Notes: generated by a model from the letters alone, not told the origin. Shown: positions 1-8,288, counted from the first letter of the stretch. The stretch: DNA of 64,000 nucleotides from an uncultured Collinsella sp. (GCA_959599915.1 CAUGJE010000001.1:1-64000); one strand, 5' to 3'. Translations and numbers: made by a program.

Positions 1-16
1 GCGCAACGCGTTGCGC
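1..16. promoter_or_regulatory. 16-bp perfect palindrome, possible operator
   Basis: GCGCAACGCGTTGCGC reads identically on both strands. The core CAACGCGTTG has the central CG and symmetry typical of LacI-family operators. It may serve a gene upstream of the window or the LacI-type regulator starting at 195. The assignment is inference. Confidence 0.35.
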
Positions 17-115
17 TGAGTCCTGAGGCTGTTGCAATGAAAATGAGAATCAAGGTTTGTTCGTTAAGCGGTTTTGATTGACAGAAGTTTTCATGTTGTG
101 GTATATGGCTCGGGT

Positions 116-133
116 ATCATGAGCACGTTATCA
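116..133 (+). promoter_or_regulatory. Putative LacI-family operator before the first regulator
   Basis: ATCATGAGCACGTTATCA resembles the arms of the inverted repeat in front of galK (14840-14857 and 14908-14925, core ATGAGTACGTTAACA). The match suggests that this regulator and the one at 15138 recognise related sites, and that this copy gives autoregulation. Inferred from sequence similarity only. Confidence 0.4.
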
Positions 134-194
134 ATGTATGTACGATGCGCCATGGGTGCGGGGAATAGTTGGGAAGCAGGTTAGCGTGGAAGGC

Positions 195-1223
195 ATGGCT
201 CAGCAGACAAGGAATGGTCGTTCGGCGAGCGCGGCAGAGGTTGCGGCGCTCGCTGGCGTGAGCCGCCAGACTGTGTCTCGTGTGGTCAACGGTATGCCCA
301 ACGTGACGGAAAAGACGCGCAAGCGTGTGCTGGCCGCCATGGAAGAGCTGGGCTTTCGTCCCAATTTTGCTGGAGCGGCGTTGCGCGGCGGGTCGTATCG
401 TTCTATTGGCCTGTGCATGTACAACATCACACGTGTCGGTAACCTGGCGACGCTCGAGGGTATCATGCAAGCGGCGCGCGAGCACGATTTTGCCGTCACT
501 ATGATCGAGATGGGCGGCGACAAGCCCTATGCACTTGCCGATGCCTCGCGCCGCATGGTCGAGCGACCCGTCGACGGCATGATTCTCAACATGAACCGCA
601 TGGCTCCCGATTTTGAGGAGTTTGTTCCCCAGCCGGGAGTGCGAACGGTCATCCTGTCCATGTATGCGCATCCGCGCTGCACGACGATCGACTCCGACCA
701 GTATGGTTCGTGCGAGCTGTTGACCAATTATCTGCTGGAACATGGTCATTCGAATATGCGGTTTGTGGCGGGTCCGGAAAACTCGATTTCCTCGCGTTTT
801 CGTGAGGCCGGTTGGCGCGATACGCTGGGTCGTGCTCATGTCGATGCCGCTCCGATGCTGCGTGGCGATTGGAGTGCGGACAGTGGGTACACCATGGGCG
901 AGCGGATTGCGGCCGAGGTGCTTGCCGGCGGGTCGCAGGCGCCGACTGCCGTGCTTGCGGCAAATGACCAGATGGCGCTGGGCGTTATCGCCGCGCTCGA
1001 GAATGCGGGCCTGTCCGTGCCCGACGACGTGAGCGTGGCTGGTATCGACGACGCACTCGAGGGACTTGTTCCTCACAATCGGCTGACGACGCTGCGATTT
1101 GATTTGCGCGGTGTCGGTAAGCTTGCGTTTGAGGCGGCGATTGGAGAGAGCTCGTCTATCGAGGCGATTCATGTGCCGAGTACGCTGGTCGAACGCTCGA
1201 CTGTTAGGGACATACGGGGTTAG
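195..1223 (+). CDS. LacI/GalR-family transcriptional regulator
   Basis: A 342-residue LacI-type repressor. The N-terminal helix-turn-helix (about residues 12-32, core VAALAGVSRQTVSRVVNG) is followed by the LacI hinge and a periplasmic-binding-protein-like sensor domain ending in the usual VSVAGIDDALEG and LTTLRFD segments. I chose ATG 195 because the HTH then begins about ten residues in and GGAAGG lies just upstream; an in-frame ATG at 138 would add 19 unlikely residues. It is closely similar to the regulator at 15138 (shared AREH, MAPDFE, MYAHPR and GDWS segments), so the two are paralogues. The ligand is unknown; the lac/gal surroundings suggest a sugar or sugar phosphate. An operator-like site lies at 116-133. 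Confidence 0.9.
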   Translation: MAQQTRNGRSASAAEVAALAGVSRQTVSRVVNGMPNVTEKTRKRVLAAMEELGFRPNFAGAALRGGSYRSIGLCMYNITRVGNLATLEGIMQAAREHDFAVTMIEMGGDKPYALADASRRMVERPVDGMILNMNRMAPDFEEFVPQPGVRTVILSMYAHPRCTTIDSDQYGSCELLTNYLLEHGHSNMRFVAGPENSISSRFREAGWRDTLGRAHVDAAPMLRGDWSADSGYTMGERIAAEVLAGGSQAPTAVLAANDQMALGVIAALENAGLSVPDDVSVAGIDDALEGLVPHNRLTTLRFDLRGVGKLAFEAAIGESSSIEAIHVPSTLVERSTVRDIRG

Positions 1224-1238
1224 GTCCTACTCCGTTTG

Positions 1239-1375
1239 TCTCGATCTGTAACAGGTAGACGGTCAAAAGCGGGCTACGTGTTACAGATTTAGATTCTTCG
1301 GAAAGCGCAATCCTGTTCATCTCGATCTGTAACAGCTAGAACCCAAAAACTCGGCTAGATGTTACAGATCGAGAT
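1239..1375. repeat. Tandem pair of TGTAACA hairpins (REP-like)
   Basis: Two consecutive imperfect hairpins share arms TCTGTAACA / TGTTACAGA: 1239-1258 with 1274-1293, and 1319-1339 with 1355-1375. The second is nearly perfect over 21 bp. They lie between convergent genes and may act as bidirectional terminators or mRNA-stabilising REP units. No open frame is present here. Confidence 0.55.
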
Positions 1376-1395
1376 AAACGGCCCCCAGGTCGAAC

Positions 1396-1443
1396 AAAAA
1401 CAAAAGACCGGGGGCGGCGCGCCGTGTGACGTGCCGCCCCCGG
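1396..1443 (-). terminator. Rho-independent terminator of lacG
   Basis: An 11-bp stem (1408-1418 CCGGGGGCGGC, 1433-1443 GCCGCCCCCGG) is followed on the minus strand by a T-rich tract (complement of 1396-1404). It lies directly downstream of the lacG stop codon. Confidence 0.8.
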
Positions 1444-1489
1444 CTGAGAAATGGGGACAGGTTATGTGGGCAGGCAACCCCGCTAGTCT

Positions 1490-2929
1490 TTAGTCCAGAC
1501 GACGGGTCTGCGCCACGTGCTTATACCAGTAGGCGCTTGCCTTGGGCGTGCGCTTTTGGGTCTCAAAGTCTACGTAGAAGAAGCCGTAGCGCTTGTTGTA
1601 GCCGTTGGTCCAGGAGAATTGGTCCTGCAGGCTCCACAGGAAGTAGCCGCCCACGTTGACGCCCACCTCTATGGCCTTGAGCAACCAGCGCAGGTGCTGC
1701 TCGATGTAGTCGATGCGCGGCTGGTCGTCCACAAAACCGTCCTTGTAGGGGTCCTTGTAGCCCATGCCGTTCTCGGTGATGAAGATCTGCTTGTAGTTGG
1801 GGTAGCGCTGCTTAATGTAGACGAGCAGATCGAACAGGCCCTCGGGATAGATGATCCAGTCCCAGTCGGTGGTAGGGATGCCAGGCTTGTTCACGTGCTC
1901 GCCAATGCCCTTGACGCGCCAGCGGCCGGTGCCCTTCTCGCCCGTACCATTGTGGTGCAGGTCGTTCTCGCCGTCGTAAGCCTTCAAGAAACGGCACTGG
2001 TAGTTGTTAACGCCCAGGTAGTCGTTGTAAAGCGCAGCTTCGCGCATAATCTCGAGGTCCTCGTCCAAGATCTCGATGGTGCCACCCGAGACGGCAGCCA
2101 GGCGGTTGGCGCACTCGAGGGTGTCGGGCGCGTAGTCGCCGCGGAAGGTGGCGTCGAGCAAGAACTGGTTTTGCAGCACGTGCTCGTTGTTGGCGGCCTT
2201 GATGTCGGCGGGGTCGTTCTCGTTGAGCGGATACTTGAACTCCAGCGACTGAATGACGCCGATTTTGCCCTTAAAACCGCCGTTATGGAAGGCTAGTACT
2301 GCCCTGGCGTGGGCGAGCATCATGTTGTGCTCGCACTGGAAGGCCTCGGCAAGATGCGCCTTGACGCCACCGGGGAAGGTGCCCTCGATGTAGGTATTGG
2401 AGGCGTCGGCCCAGATCTCGTTAAAGGTGAACCAATAGGTCACCTGGTCGGCGTACTCCTTAAAGCAGAAGGTGGCAAAGTCCACAAAGGCGTCGATGGT
2501 CTCGCGGTTGAGGAAGTCGCCCTTCTCAAAGAGGGGCAGCGGCGTATCGAAGTGATGCAGCGTGACAAACGGCTCAACGTGGTGCTTGTGGCACTCGGCG
2601 AAAAGGTCGTGGTAGAACTGGACGCCCTCGGGGTTAATCTCACCGGTGCCGTTGGGGAAGATGCGGCTCCAGGCGATGGAGAGACGAATGCCGTTGATAC
2701 CAAACTCCTCGCACAGCTCAAGGTCGACGGGGTACTGGTTGTAGAAGTCCGAAGCGGGATCGGGGGAAAAGCGCCCCTGGGCCTCCAGGAAGTCGTCCCA
2801 GGCAACCTTGCCCTTACCGTGAGTGCGGGTCTCGCCCTCTACCTGGTAGGCAGCAGTGGCGCCGCCAAAGACAAAGTCCTCGGGAAACTGCGCAGGCGGG
2901 TTAGTGACGCTAGCAGGGTTAACGGACAT
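1490..2929 (-). CDS. lacG: 6-phospho-beta-galactosidase (GH1)
   Basis: Hydrolyses intracellular lactose-6-phosphate to glucose and galactose-6-phosphate. The 479-residue protein reads like LacG of Lactococcus and Staphylococcus over its length: FVFGGATAAYQ near the start, acid/base Glu171 in TFNE, nucleophile Glu386 in ITENG. The phosphate-binding set is visible as Ser439, Lys446 and Tyr448 in the SWTNGYNKRYG stretch, which marks phospho-glycosidases rather than plain beta-glucosidases. It lies 66 bp downstream of lacE on the same strand, with a hairpin in the gap, so the two form a transport-hydrolysis operon. The product feeds lacA, lacB and lacC further along. A 6-phospho-beta-glucosidase is the alternative, but the LacG-like sequence and the lacA-lacB neighbours argue against it. 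Confidence 0.95.
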   Translation of the reverse strand: MSVNPASVTNPPAQFPEDFVFGGATAAYQVEGETRTHGKGKVAWDDFLEAQGRFSPDPASDFYNQYPVDLELCEEFGINGIRLSIAWSRIFPNGTGEINPEGVQFYHDLFAECHKHHVEPFVTLHHFDTPLPLFEKGDFLNRETIDAFVDFATFCFKEYADQVTYWFTFNEIWADASNTYIEGTFPGGVKAHLAEAFQCEHNMMLAHARAVLAFHNGGFKGKIGVIQSLEFKYPLNENDPADIKAANNEHVLQNQFLLDATFRGDYAPDTLECANRLAAVSGGTIEILDEDLEIMREAALYNDYLGVNNYQCRFLKAYDGENDLHHNGTGEKGTGRWRVKGIGEHVNKPGIPTTDWDWIIYPEGLFDLLVYIKQRYPNYKQIFITENGMGYKDPYKDGFVDDQPRIDYIEQHLRWLLKAIEVGVNVGGYFLWSLQDQFSWTNGYNKRYGFFYVDFETQKRTPKASAYWYKHVAQTRRLD

Positions 2930-2952
2930 GATGATCCAATCGTCTAAATCGA

Positions 2953-2986
2953 AGGGCCAGCCGGTCTTGGATGGTCGGCTGGCCCT
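2953..2986 (-). promoter_or_regulatory. Intercistronic hairpin between lacE and lacG
   Basis: A perfect 11-bp stem (2953-2963 with 2976-2986, AGGGCCAGCCG) sits in the 66-bp gap. The following minus-strand bases are only moderately T-rich, so it may be a weak terminator or stability element lowering lacG relative to lacE, rather than a full stop. Confidence 0.55.
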
Positions 2987-2995
2987 GAGCGTTAC

Positions 2996-4771
2996 TTACT
3001 TCGAGAGTTGCTCGCTTACGAAGGCGAGAGACTTGTCGCCGTTCTGGGAGAGCTCGATGTATTGCTTGCCACGGCAGGCGACACACTTGTTGCCCACGCG
3101 CTCGCAGTCCTTCTGCAGGTCGGCCAGGTAGCTGGCGGCTTGCGGGGCCAGGACGACCAGATCGAAGTCGGGGAGCATGTCCACGTGGTTGCCATAGGCC
3201 TCGGCAGCGGTCTCGAGGTTAATGCCGCGCTCCTTGGCAGCCTTGGCCAGCGCGTTGGCGAGCAGGCCCGAGGTGCCGCCACCCTGGCAGAGCACGAGCA
3301 CGCGCTTGCCGTTGAGGTCGCTGGTGGCCGTTGCCTCGGCAGCGGGTGCTGCGGAAGCGGCGGGGGCGTCGGCCTTCACGGCCTCGGCAGCAGCGCCGGC
3401 GGCAACGCTCTTGGCGTCAGCCTTGCCCTGGAAGGCGTCGTTGAGCTTGGCGGCCTTCTCGGCGTTCTTGGCGGCGAGCTCCTCCTGGGAGATCTCGGCC
3501 TCCTCGGTGCACTTCTGGGCGTCATAGGCACGGAAGAACGGGTAGTACAGGGCAAAGTCGACGACCAGGATAAGGGCGAGCATCACAAAGGCGAGCGGCT
3601 GGAAGCCCAGGCCCATGATGGTGCCGATGGGGCCGGGGACGGTCCAGGGCAGGGTATACATAAAGCCGTTCATGCCCAAGAAGTCGATAAAGATCTTGAG
3701 GATCCAGATGTTGGCGATCGGGGCAAAGACAAACGGGACAAAGAAGACGGGGTTGAGCACGATGGGCGCGGCGAACAGCAGCGGCTCGTTGACAGCGAAG
3801 CAGACGGGAACGATGGCGGCCTTACCGACGGCGCGCATCTCCTGGGACTTGGCCAGGAAGCAGAACATAAAGACCAGGACAAGCGTGGCGCCGGTGCCGC
3901 CCATGCAGACGACGAAGTACTGGGCACCCTGGGTCAGGACAGCGGAAGCGTGCTGGCCGGCCTGGAACGCAGCCAGGTTGTCGGTCATGTTGGCAACGAG
4001 GGCGGCGGCGATGGCGGGCTCGACGATCGAGGGGCCGTGGACGCCCACGAACCAGAAGAGGCTCATGGCGCCGTAGATCACAGCGAGGCCGATGTAGCCG
4101 TCGGCAGCGGTGAACAGGGGCTGGAACACCTGGATGACGCCCTGGGCAAAGCAGAAGCCAAAGGCAGCGCGGAAGACGATGTCAAAGACCCAAAAGACGG
4201 TGATGCAGGCGGAGAAGGGGATGATGTCCTTAAAGGTCTGCGAGATGTTAGGCGGAACCTGCTCTGGCATCTTGACGGTGATGTTGCGCTTAATGAAGAA
4301 CTTGTAGATGATGCCGGTCACAAACGCAGCGATAAAGGCGGTCAGCAGGCCTTTGGAACCAAGGTAGGTGGTGTTGAAGCCGCTGGCAGCGTCCGTGGCG
4401 ATCGTGTCGCTCGAAAGGAGCAAGAAGCCGATGATGGCCGCGCACATGCACGAGATGAAGTTGATCTGGTTGTTCTTGGGCAGATCGCGGTTCTGGGCGT
4501 CGGCGAAGTGCTTGGCCGTGGTGGCGGCGCAGGCGATGGCCAGGATGCCCATGGAGTAGTTGTAGCACTTCCACAGGGCGTTGTTGATGTCATCGGGCCA
4601 GTAGAAACCCCAGATGTTGGGGACCGAGGCTACGAGGCAGAAGATGGACGAGAAGATGATGATGGGGATGACGGAGATAAAACCGTCGCGGATCGCCTTG
4701 AGGTACTTGTTGCGGGCGATCGCGTTGAAAAAGGGCTGGCCCTTTTCGATGGTGGCGATGAGTTGCTCCAT
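2996..4771 (-). CDS. lacE: Lactose-specific PTS EIICB component
   Basis: Imports lactose and phosphorylates it to lactose-6-phosphate. The 591-residue product has the LacE layout: a multi-spanning EIIC domain (to about residue 420, with VPPNISQTFKDIIPFSA and GVHGPSIVEPAIAA motifs of staphylococcal/lactococcal LacE), an Ala/Lys-rich linker, and a C-terminal EIIB domain. The phosphorylated cysteine is Cys495 in VLVLCQGGGTSG. Start ATG 4771 is preceded by GGAGC. It heads the lacE-lacG operon and is divergent from a LacI-type gene; two inverted copies of an operator-like sequence lie in the gap. EIIA is encoded separately by lacF at 6348. Enzyme I and HPr are not in the window. Confidence 0.95.
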   Translation of the reverse strand: MEQLIATIEKGQPFFNAIARNKYLKAIRDGFISVIPIIIFSSIFCLVASVPNIWGFYWPDDINNALWKCYNYSMGILAIACAATTAKHFADAQNRDLPKNNQINFISCMCAAIIGFLLLSSDTIATDAASGFNTTYLGSKGLLTAFIAAFVTGIIYKFFIKRNITVKMPEQVPPNISQTFKDIIPFSACITVFWVFDIVFRAAFGFCFAQGVIQVFQPLFTAADGYIGLAVIYGAMSLFWFVGVHGPSIVEPAIAAALVANMTDNLAAFQAGQHASAVLTQGAQYFVVCMGGTGATLVLVFMFCFLAKSQEMRAVGKAAIVPVCFAVNEPLLFAAPIVLNPVFFVPFVFAPIANIWILKIFIDFLGMNGFMYTLPWTVPGPIGTIMGLGFQPLAFVMLALILVVDFALYYPFFRAYDAQKCTEEAEISQEELAAKNAEKAAKLNDAFQGKADAKSVAAGAAAEAVKADAPAASAAPAAEATATSDLNGKRVLVLCQGGGTSGLLANALAKAAKERGINLETAAEAYGNHVDMLPDFDLVVLAPQAASYLADLQKDCERVGNKCVACRGKQYIELSQNGDKSLAFVSEQLSK

Positions 4772-4828
4772 GCAAAGCTCCTAAGAGTCGGTGGGTTGGC
4801 AACGATGGTAGCTTTTGACGTTTGATTG

Positions 4829-4856
4829 CCAAAATGTTGACGTTGCCATTTTGCGA
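4829..4856. promoter_or_regulatory. lac operator candidate O1
   Basis: TGTTGACGTTGCCATT (4835-4850) is the reverse complement, with one mismatch, of the sequence at 4953-4968; similarity extends over about 28 bp. The two sites flank the lacE/regulator divergent promoters about 118 bp apart, a spacing compatible with repression by looping. The probable binder is the LacI-type protein encoded at 5129. Confidence 0.55.
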
Positions 4857-4947
4857 CACAAAATAAGACGCGAACCGATGGCCCCTGTGCCTGCGAACCG
4901 TCGATTCCTTGCGCGTAAACGTTTGAGCCGCCCGGTGGCTCTGTGTT

Positions 4948-4975
4948 TGCACAATGGCAACGTTAACATTTGGGC
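4948..4975. promoter_or_regulatory. lac operator candidate O2
   Basis: AATGGCAACGTTAACATT (4953-4970) is the inverted partner of the site at 4829-4856. It contains the overlapping palindromes AACGTT and GTTAAC. It lies upstream of the LacI-type gene at 5129. Confidence 0.55.
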
Positions 4976-5004
4976 GACAAAAGCCGTTCGGGGAAGCAAA
5001 AATG

Positions 5005-5016
5005 TCGGTGAACGGT
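5005..5016. promoter_or_regulatory. Variant of the recurrent ACCGTNNACGGT palindrome
   Basis: TCGGTGAACGGT differs at two positions from ACCGTNNACGGT. The same 12 bases recur upstream of pflB at 50096. Part of a dispersed promoter motif described under the findings. Confidence 0.35.
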
Positions 5017-5128
5017 AGGTTTTGGGTGGTGAGCGTATGGTGGGGGAGGCGTTGGATATACTTGAAGGCGTTAAAAATGACTGCGTAGGGTGCCACCAAT
5101 GGCATCGTCGACATAGAAAGATCGACCT

Positions 5129-6133
5129 ATGGCCGCTGTTAAAAAATCGGTTTCCGTTAAGGATGTGGCGCGTCTCGCGGGCGTCTCGGAGCAGACAGTC
5201 TCGCGTACGGTGCACGATTCGCCCAGCGTGCGCCCAGAGACCAAGGAGCGCGTGCGTGCCGCCATGCGCGAGCTGGGGTATCGCCCCAATTTTGCCGGTC
5301 GATCGCTGCGCCGCGGTAAGTTTAAGACCGTCGGCGTCGCCATGTTCAACATTACCGGTACCGGCAACCTCGACCGTATGGAGGGCTTTGCCGCCGCCGC
5401 CGATAAGCACGGCTACGCCATTACCCTCACTAAAGTAGATGGGCATCCGTATACCCTCGAGAGTGCATCGTCGCGTATGAGCGCACTGCCGGTGGACGGT
5501 ATGGTCGTGATTATGAACCGCATGCCGGCGGACTTTGGAACCTTCGAGCCGCTGCCCGGCATGCAGACGGTGCTCGTTACGATGTTGGAGCACCCGCTGT
5601 GCTCTACGGTCGATAACGACCAGTTCGATTGCTCGCGCCAGGTTGTCGAGTACTTGCTGGGGCAGGGGCACAAGACCGTGCACTTTATCTCGTGCCCCGA
5701 GCGCTCGCTTTCGGGCATGCGTCGCGAGGAGGGCTGGCGCGAGACATTGCGCGCGCATGGTATTGAGCCGCCGCGACTCGTCCGTGGCGATTGGACGGCA
5801 CAGAGCGGATATGCCGCCGGCCAGGTGCTTGCGGACGATTCGAACTGCACAGCCATTTATGCTTCCAACGATGCCATGGCCTACGGCTGCATTCGCGGGC
5901 TCGAGTCGCGCGGGAAGCACGTGCCCCAGGACGTAAGCGTGGTGGGTGTTGACGATAGTTTGGGCGATATCGTGCCCGATCGTCGCCTGACTACGGTGCG
6001 CTTTGACAACAAGCGCGTCGGCATGTGGGCGGTCGACAAGATTGCCGGCGCCGAGGGCGCTGCACCCGGTGTGGAGCACATGCTGTTTCCGGGTGTGCTC
6101 GTCGAGGGCGATACGGTGCGCGATATACGCTAG
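5129..6133 (+). CDS. LacI-family regulator, probable lac repressor
   Basis: A 334-residue LacI-type repressor with the HTH at about residues 9-29 (VKDVARLAGVSEQTVSRTVHD), a hinge, and a sugar-binding core ending VSVVGVDDSLGD and LTTVRFD. It is divergent from lacE and upstream of lacF, so it most likely represses both lac transcription units. Three similar operator-like sequences occur around it (4829-4856, 4948-4975, 6262-6275). The inducer cannot be read from sequence; galactose-6-phosphate or tagatose-6-phosphate are possibilities by analogy with other tagatose-pathway systems, although Lactococcus uses the DeoR-type LacR instead. It is a paralogue of the regulators at 195 and 15138. The SD is weak (AGAAAGATC). 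Confidence 0.9.
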   Translation: MAAVKKSVSVKDVARLAGVSEQTVSRTVHDSPSVRPETKERVRAAMRELGYRPNFAGRSLRRGKFKTVGVAMFNITGTGNLDRMEGFAAAADKHGYAITLTKVDGHPYTLESASSRMSALPVDGMVVIMNRMPADFGTFEPLPGMQTVLVTMLEHPLCSTVDNDQFDCSRQVVEYLLGQGHKTVHFISCPERSLSGMRREEGWRETLRAHGIEPPRLVRGDWTAQSGYAAGQVLADDSNCTAIYASNDAMAYGCIRGLESRGKHVPQDVSVVGVDDSLGDIVPDRRLTTVRFDNKRVGMWAVDKIAGAEGAAPGVEHMLFPGVLVEGDTVRDIR

Positions 6134-6193
6134 GGTGCGGACCTGTTTGGGTTGCCGCTAATTGTGTTTGAGAATGTTCAGATTGGTTTAAAA

Positions 6194-6205
6194 ACCGTTC
6201 ACGGG
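6194..6205. promoter_or_regulatory. ACCGTNNACGGT-like palindrome upstream of lacF
   Basis: ACCGTTCACGGG matches the recurrent motif with one mismatch. A second half-site, ACCGTTCAT, follows 21 bp later at 6215, about two helical turns away. Confidence 0.45.
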
Positions 6206-6261
6206 TGAAAAGCAACCGTTCATAGCTCGAAATTACGTTTTGCGCTGTTCTTTTTTGTTTG

Positions 6262-6275
6262 AATGTTAATGTTCC
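6262..6275. promoter_or_regulatory. lac operator candidate O3 upstream of lacF
   Basis: AATGTTAATGTTCC resembles the O1/O2 sequence AATGTTAACGTTGCC with two or three differences and lies about 70 bp before the lacF start. It suggests that lacF is co-regulated with lacE-lacG. Confidence 0.4.
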
Positions 6276-6347
6276 TGCCATACACAGCGCAGCGCGTATG
6301 CCCGGACGCGATGCTCTCCGTTGGTTCATATGTGAAAGGAACGCAAT

Positions 6348-6686
6348 ATGGCAACCAAAGAAGAAATCTCGATGGTTGGATTTGAGATTGTCGCATACGC
6401 GGGCGACGCCCAGACCGATCTGCTTGCAGCGCTCGATGCTGCTCGCGAGGGTGATTTTGAGAAGGCCGAGCAGCTGCACAAGGATGCCAGCGATGCGCTT
6501 ATCGGCGCCCACGACACGCAGACCAAGCTGCTTTCGCAGGAGGCCGGCGGCGGCGAGATGGAGATGACCTTCATCATGGCTCACGCTCAGGACACTCTCA
6601 TGACCACCATGATCCTGGAGAAGCAGACCCGCTTTACCATCGATGCCTATAAGCGCATCGCCGCACTCGAGGCTAAGCTCGCCTAA
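6348..6686 (+). CDS. lacF: Lactose-specific PTS EIIA component
   Basis: Accepts phosphate from HPr and passes it to Cys495 of LacE. The 112-residue helical protein matches the PTS lactose/cellobiose EIIA family in length and motifs: GFEIVAYAGDAQ near the N terminus and the active histidine, His79, in MAHAQDTLMTT. The SD is AAAGGA. It lies downstream of the LacI-type gene rather than in the lacE-lacG operon, with its own operator-like site and a strong terminator behind it, so it is probably a separate transcript. The family also includes cellobiose EIIA; the lac assignment rests on the lacE, lacG, lacA and lacB neighbours. Confidence 0.93.
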   Translation: MATKEEISMVGFEIVAYAGDAQTDLLAALDAAREGDFEKAEQLHKDASDALIGAHDTQTKLLSQEAGGGEMEMTFIMAHAQDTLMTTMILEKQTRFTIDAYKRIAALEAKLA

Positions 6687-6713
6687 CGAGCTCTCACAAC
6701 CAAGTCCCCTTCC

Positions 6714-6750
6714 AAAAGCTCTGCCGCTACCCGCGGCAGGGCTTTTCTGT
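6714..6750 (+). terminator. Terminator of lacF
   Basis: Stem arms AAAAGC-CTGCCGC and GCGGCAG-GCTTTT with a short loop, followed by TTTTCTGTTT. Confidence 0.85.
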
Positions 6751-6758
6751 TTACCCGG

Positions 6759-6806
6759 CACTTGGGGACGTTCCTTATCTGCCGGCAGTTTGGGACACTC
6801 CTGCCA
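6759..6806. repeat. REP-like GGGGACGTTCC element, copy 1
   Basis: A ~47-bp sequence with a central CTGCCGGCAG palindrome flanked by GGGGACGTTCC and GGGACACTCC. A reverse-complement copy with few differences lies at 41300-41346. Such GGGGAC repeats resemble REP elements moved by RayT-type transposases; none is encoded here. Confidence 0.6.
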
Positions 6807-6880
6807 TGCATTCGATCCTTTGAGGATGGAAGAAACCGGGTCATTAGGTTTGCTGCGGTGCCGACTCGGTCTGTCGGTTA

Positions 6881-7034
6881 CAAAACTATGCCGGTTTACT
6901 ACGATGAATCGCATTCTTTCAACTATGGAAAGAACAGCGTTATCAAAGCCGCAGGTAGAAAGCTTGTCATTTTCTGCTAATAGCAAATGTGGTCGGTCCT
7001 ATCGGTTTTATCGTAGTAAACCGGCATAGTTTTG
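6881..7034. mobile_element. MITE-like element with 25-bp perfect inverted repeats
   Basis: The terminal arms 6881-6905 and 7010-7034 are perfect reverse complements (begin CAAAACTATGCCGGTTTACT). The 104-bp interior has no credible gene. Size and structure fit a non-autonomous MITE or a large REP-type hairpin. No target-site duplication was identified. Confidence 0.55.
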
Positions 7035-7150
7035 AAATGGCACTATTCGACTAGCAGCGTTATGGAGCTTCTGCACGCCCTCCCGTTCGGTTTTTCGATG
7101 GGTGGGTATACTTTCCACCGCAATACAGGCCGGAATGAGGAGGCATCCAA

Positions 7151-8164
7151 ATGCCGGATAACGGGTCAATACAAAAAAGAGACGCGCACGAGATGGCTCA
7201 TGGGCGTCCTGTCCAGATAACCGAGCACACGACGGTAACCGAGCTGCAGCCCAGCCTGTCCGATGTCGTGTGCGCAAACAAAAAGCTGCAGATTGGCTTT
7301 ATCGTTGCACTCGTGGTACTGGCGCTGCTGTCGGGCTTTGTGGCTCGTCCGCATTTTGCCGATACCAAAACATGGGACTCCACCATCGAGGTCATCGACC
7401 AAAAGAAGGGCAACGTTTTGGCGCTCACGACCTCGTGCGTGGCGCTGTCTGCGGGCATTACCGCGCTGCCGGGTGATACGGGAACGCCGGTTGCCGAGCA
7501 GCTCGCGCAGCTTTCGGGTAACTTGGGCATCGTGCTTGCCGTGCTCTACCTAGAGAAATATTTGCTCACGATTTTGTGGTCGGTTGGCTTGGGCATCTTA
7601 ATCCCGTTTGCGCTGGTGCTCTTTGCGGTCTCGCTTGGCATTCACGGACGCTGGAGCACGAGCGCTGTCCTGCGCCGCGTGGCGACCCGCGTGCTGGTGG
7701 TTGCCGTGATCGGCATGGCCTTGGTGCCTGCAAGCGTATGGGTGTCGCAAAAGGTCGACGAGACGTATCGGGTGAGCATCGAAGCGGCCGAGCAAAAGGC
7801 GGCCGACGCTGCGGGTGCGGCAGACGGCAATAGCTCCAAAACGAGCAAGAAAAAGTCCGAGTCCACAGAATCCAAGAACGTGCTTGAGCAGCTTGCCGAC
7901 GGTGCCTCGGGTCTTGTCGCGTCGGTGACCAACGGCGCCAAACAGATGACCGATGAGATTGTGCAACAGGTGACCGATCTGATCGAAGGCGTCATCGTGA
8001 TGATTGTGACTTCGTGCGTTATTCCATTGCTGGTGCTCGCGGCGTTTCTGTGGCTGGGGCACACGCTGCTGGGGATCGATATTTCCGGCCCGGCGAACTA
8101 TTTAACGGGACGTTTTCTGAGCGCTCCGTCCAAACATGCCAAGAAGAGCGGGCAGTCTGAGTAG
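7151..8164 (+). CDS. Membrane protein of unknown function
   Basis: A 337-residue protein I do not recognise. About four hydrophobic segments are visible: residues 48-65 (IGFIVALVVLALLSGFV), about 125-165 (two segments, YLLTILWSVGLGILIPFALVLFAVSLG), about 178-195, and about 285-310. Between the third and fourth lies a charged Lys/Ser/Glu-rich stretch (about 215-245) followed by amphipathic helix. No enzyme motif is apparent. The start is well supported by GAGGAGG seven bases upstream. It sits between lacF and lacA with its own terminator, so a role in lactose use is possible but only by position. Confidence 0.75.
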   Translation: MPDNGSIQKRDAHEMAHGRPVQITEHTTVTELQPSLSDVVCANKKLQIGFIVALVVLALLSGFVARPHFADTKTWDSTIEVIDQKKGNVLALTTSCVALSAGITALPGDTGTPVAEQLAQLSGNLGIVLAVLYLEKYLLTILWSVGLGILIPFALVLFAVSLGIHGRWSTSAVLRRVATRVLVVAVIGMALVPASVWVSQKVDETYRVSIEAAEQKAADAAGAADGNSSKTSKKKSESTESKNVLEQLADGASGLVASVTNGAKQMTDEIVQQVTDLIEGVIVMIVTSCVIPLLVLAAFLWLGHTLLGIDISGPANYLTGRFLSAPSKHAKKSGQSE

Positions 8165-8198
8165 GCGGCAAAGCGATCTTTGGAAGATCAACCGTAAG

Positions 8199-8235
8199 AA
8201 GGGCGGCCGAGACACGTTCTCGGCCGCCCTTTTGT
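8199..8235 (+). terminator. Terminator after the membrane protein
   Basis: A 14-bp perfect stem (AAGGGCGGCCGAGA with TCTCGGCCGCCCTT) and a TTTTGTTT tail. Confidence 0.9.
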
Positions 8236-8288
8236 TTGTTGAACACATGGTCGCTACGTCTGCGCCGGGCTCAAACGGTCGGCAATCA

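Noticed and set aside
1224..1489. tRNA-like fold at the TGTAACA hairpins
   Set aside because: No anticodon arm, T-loop or CCA context; simple tandem hairpins explain the symmetry.
3008..4825. A 605-codon plus-strand open frame over lacE
   Set aside because: It is the antisense shadow of lacE in GC-rich DNA; its composition is low-complexity and no SD or motif supports it.
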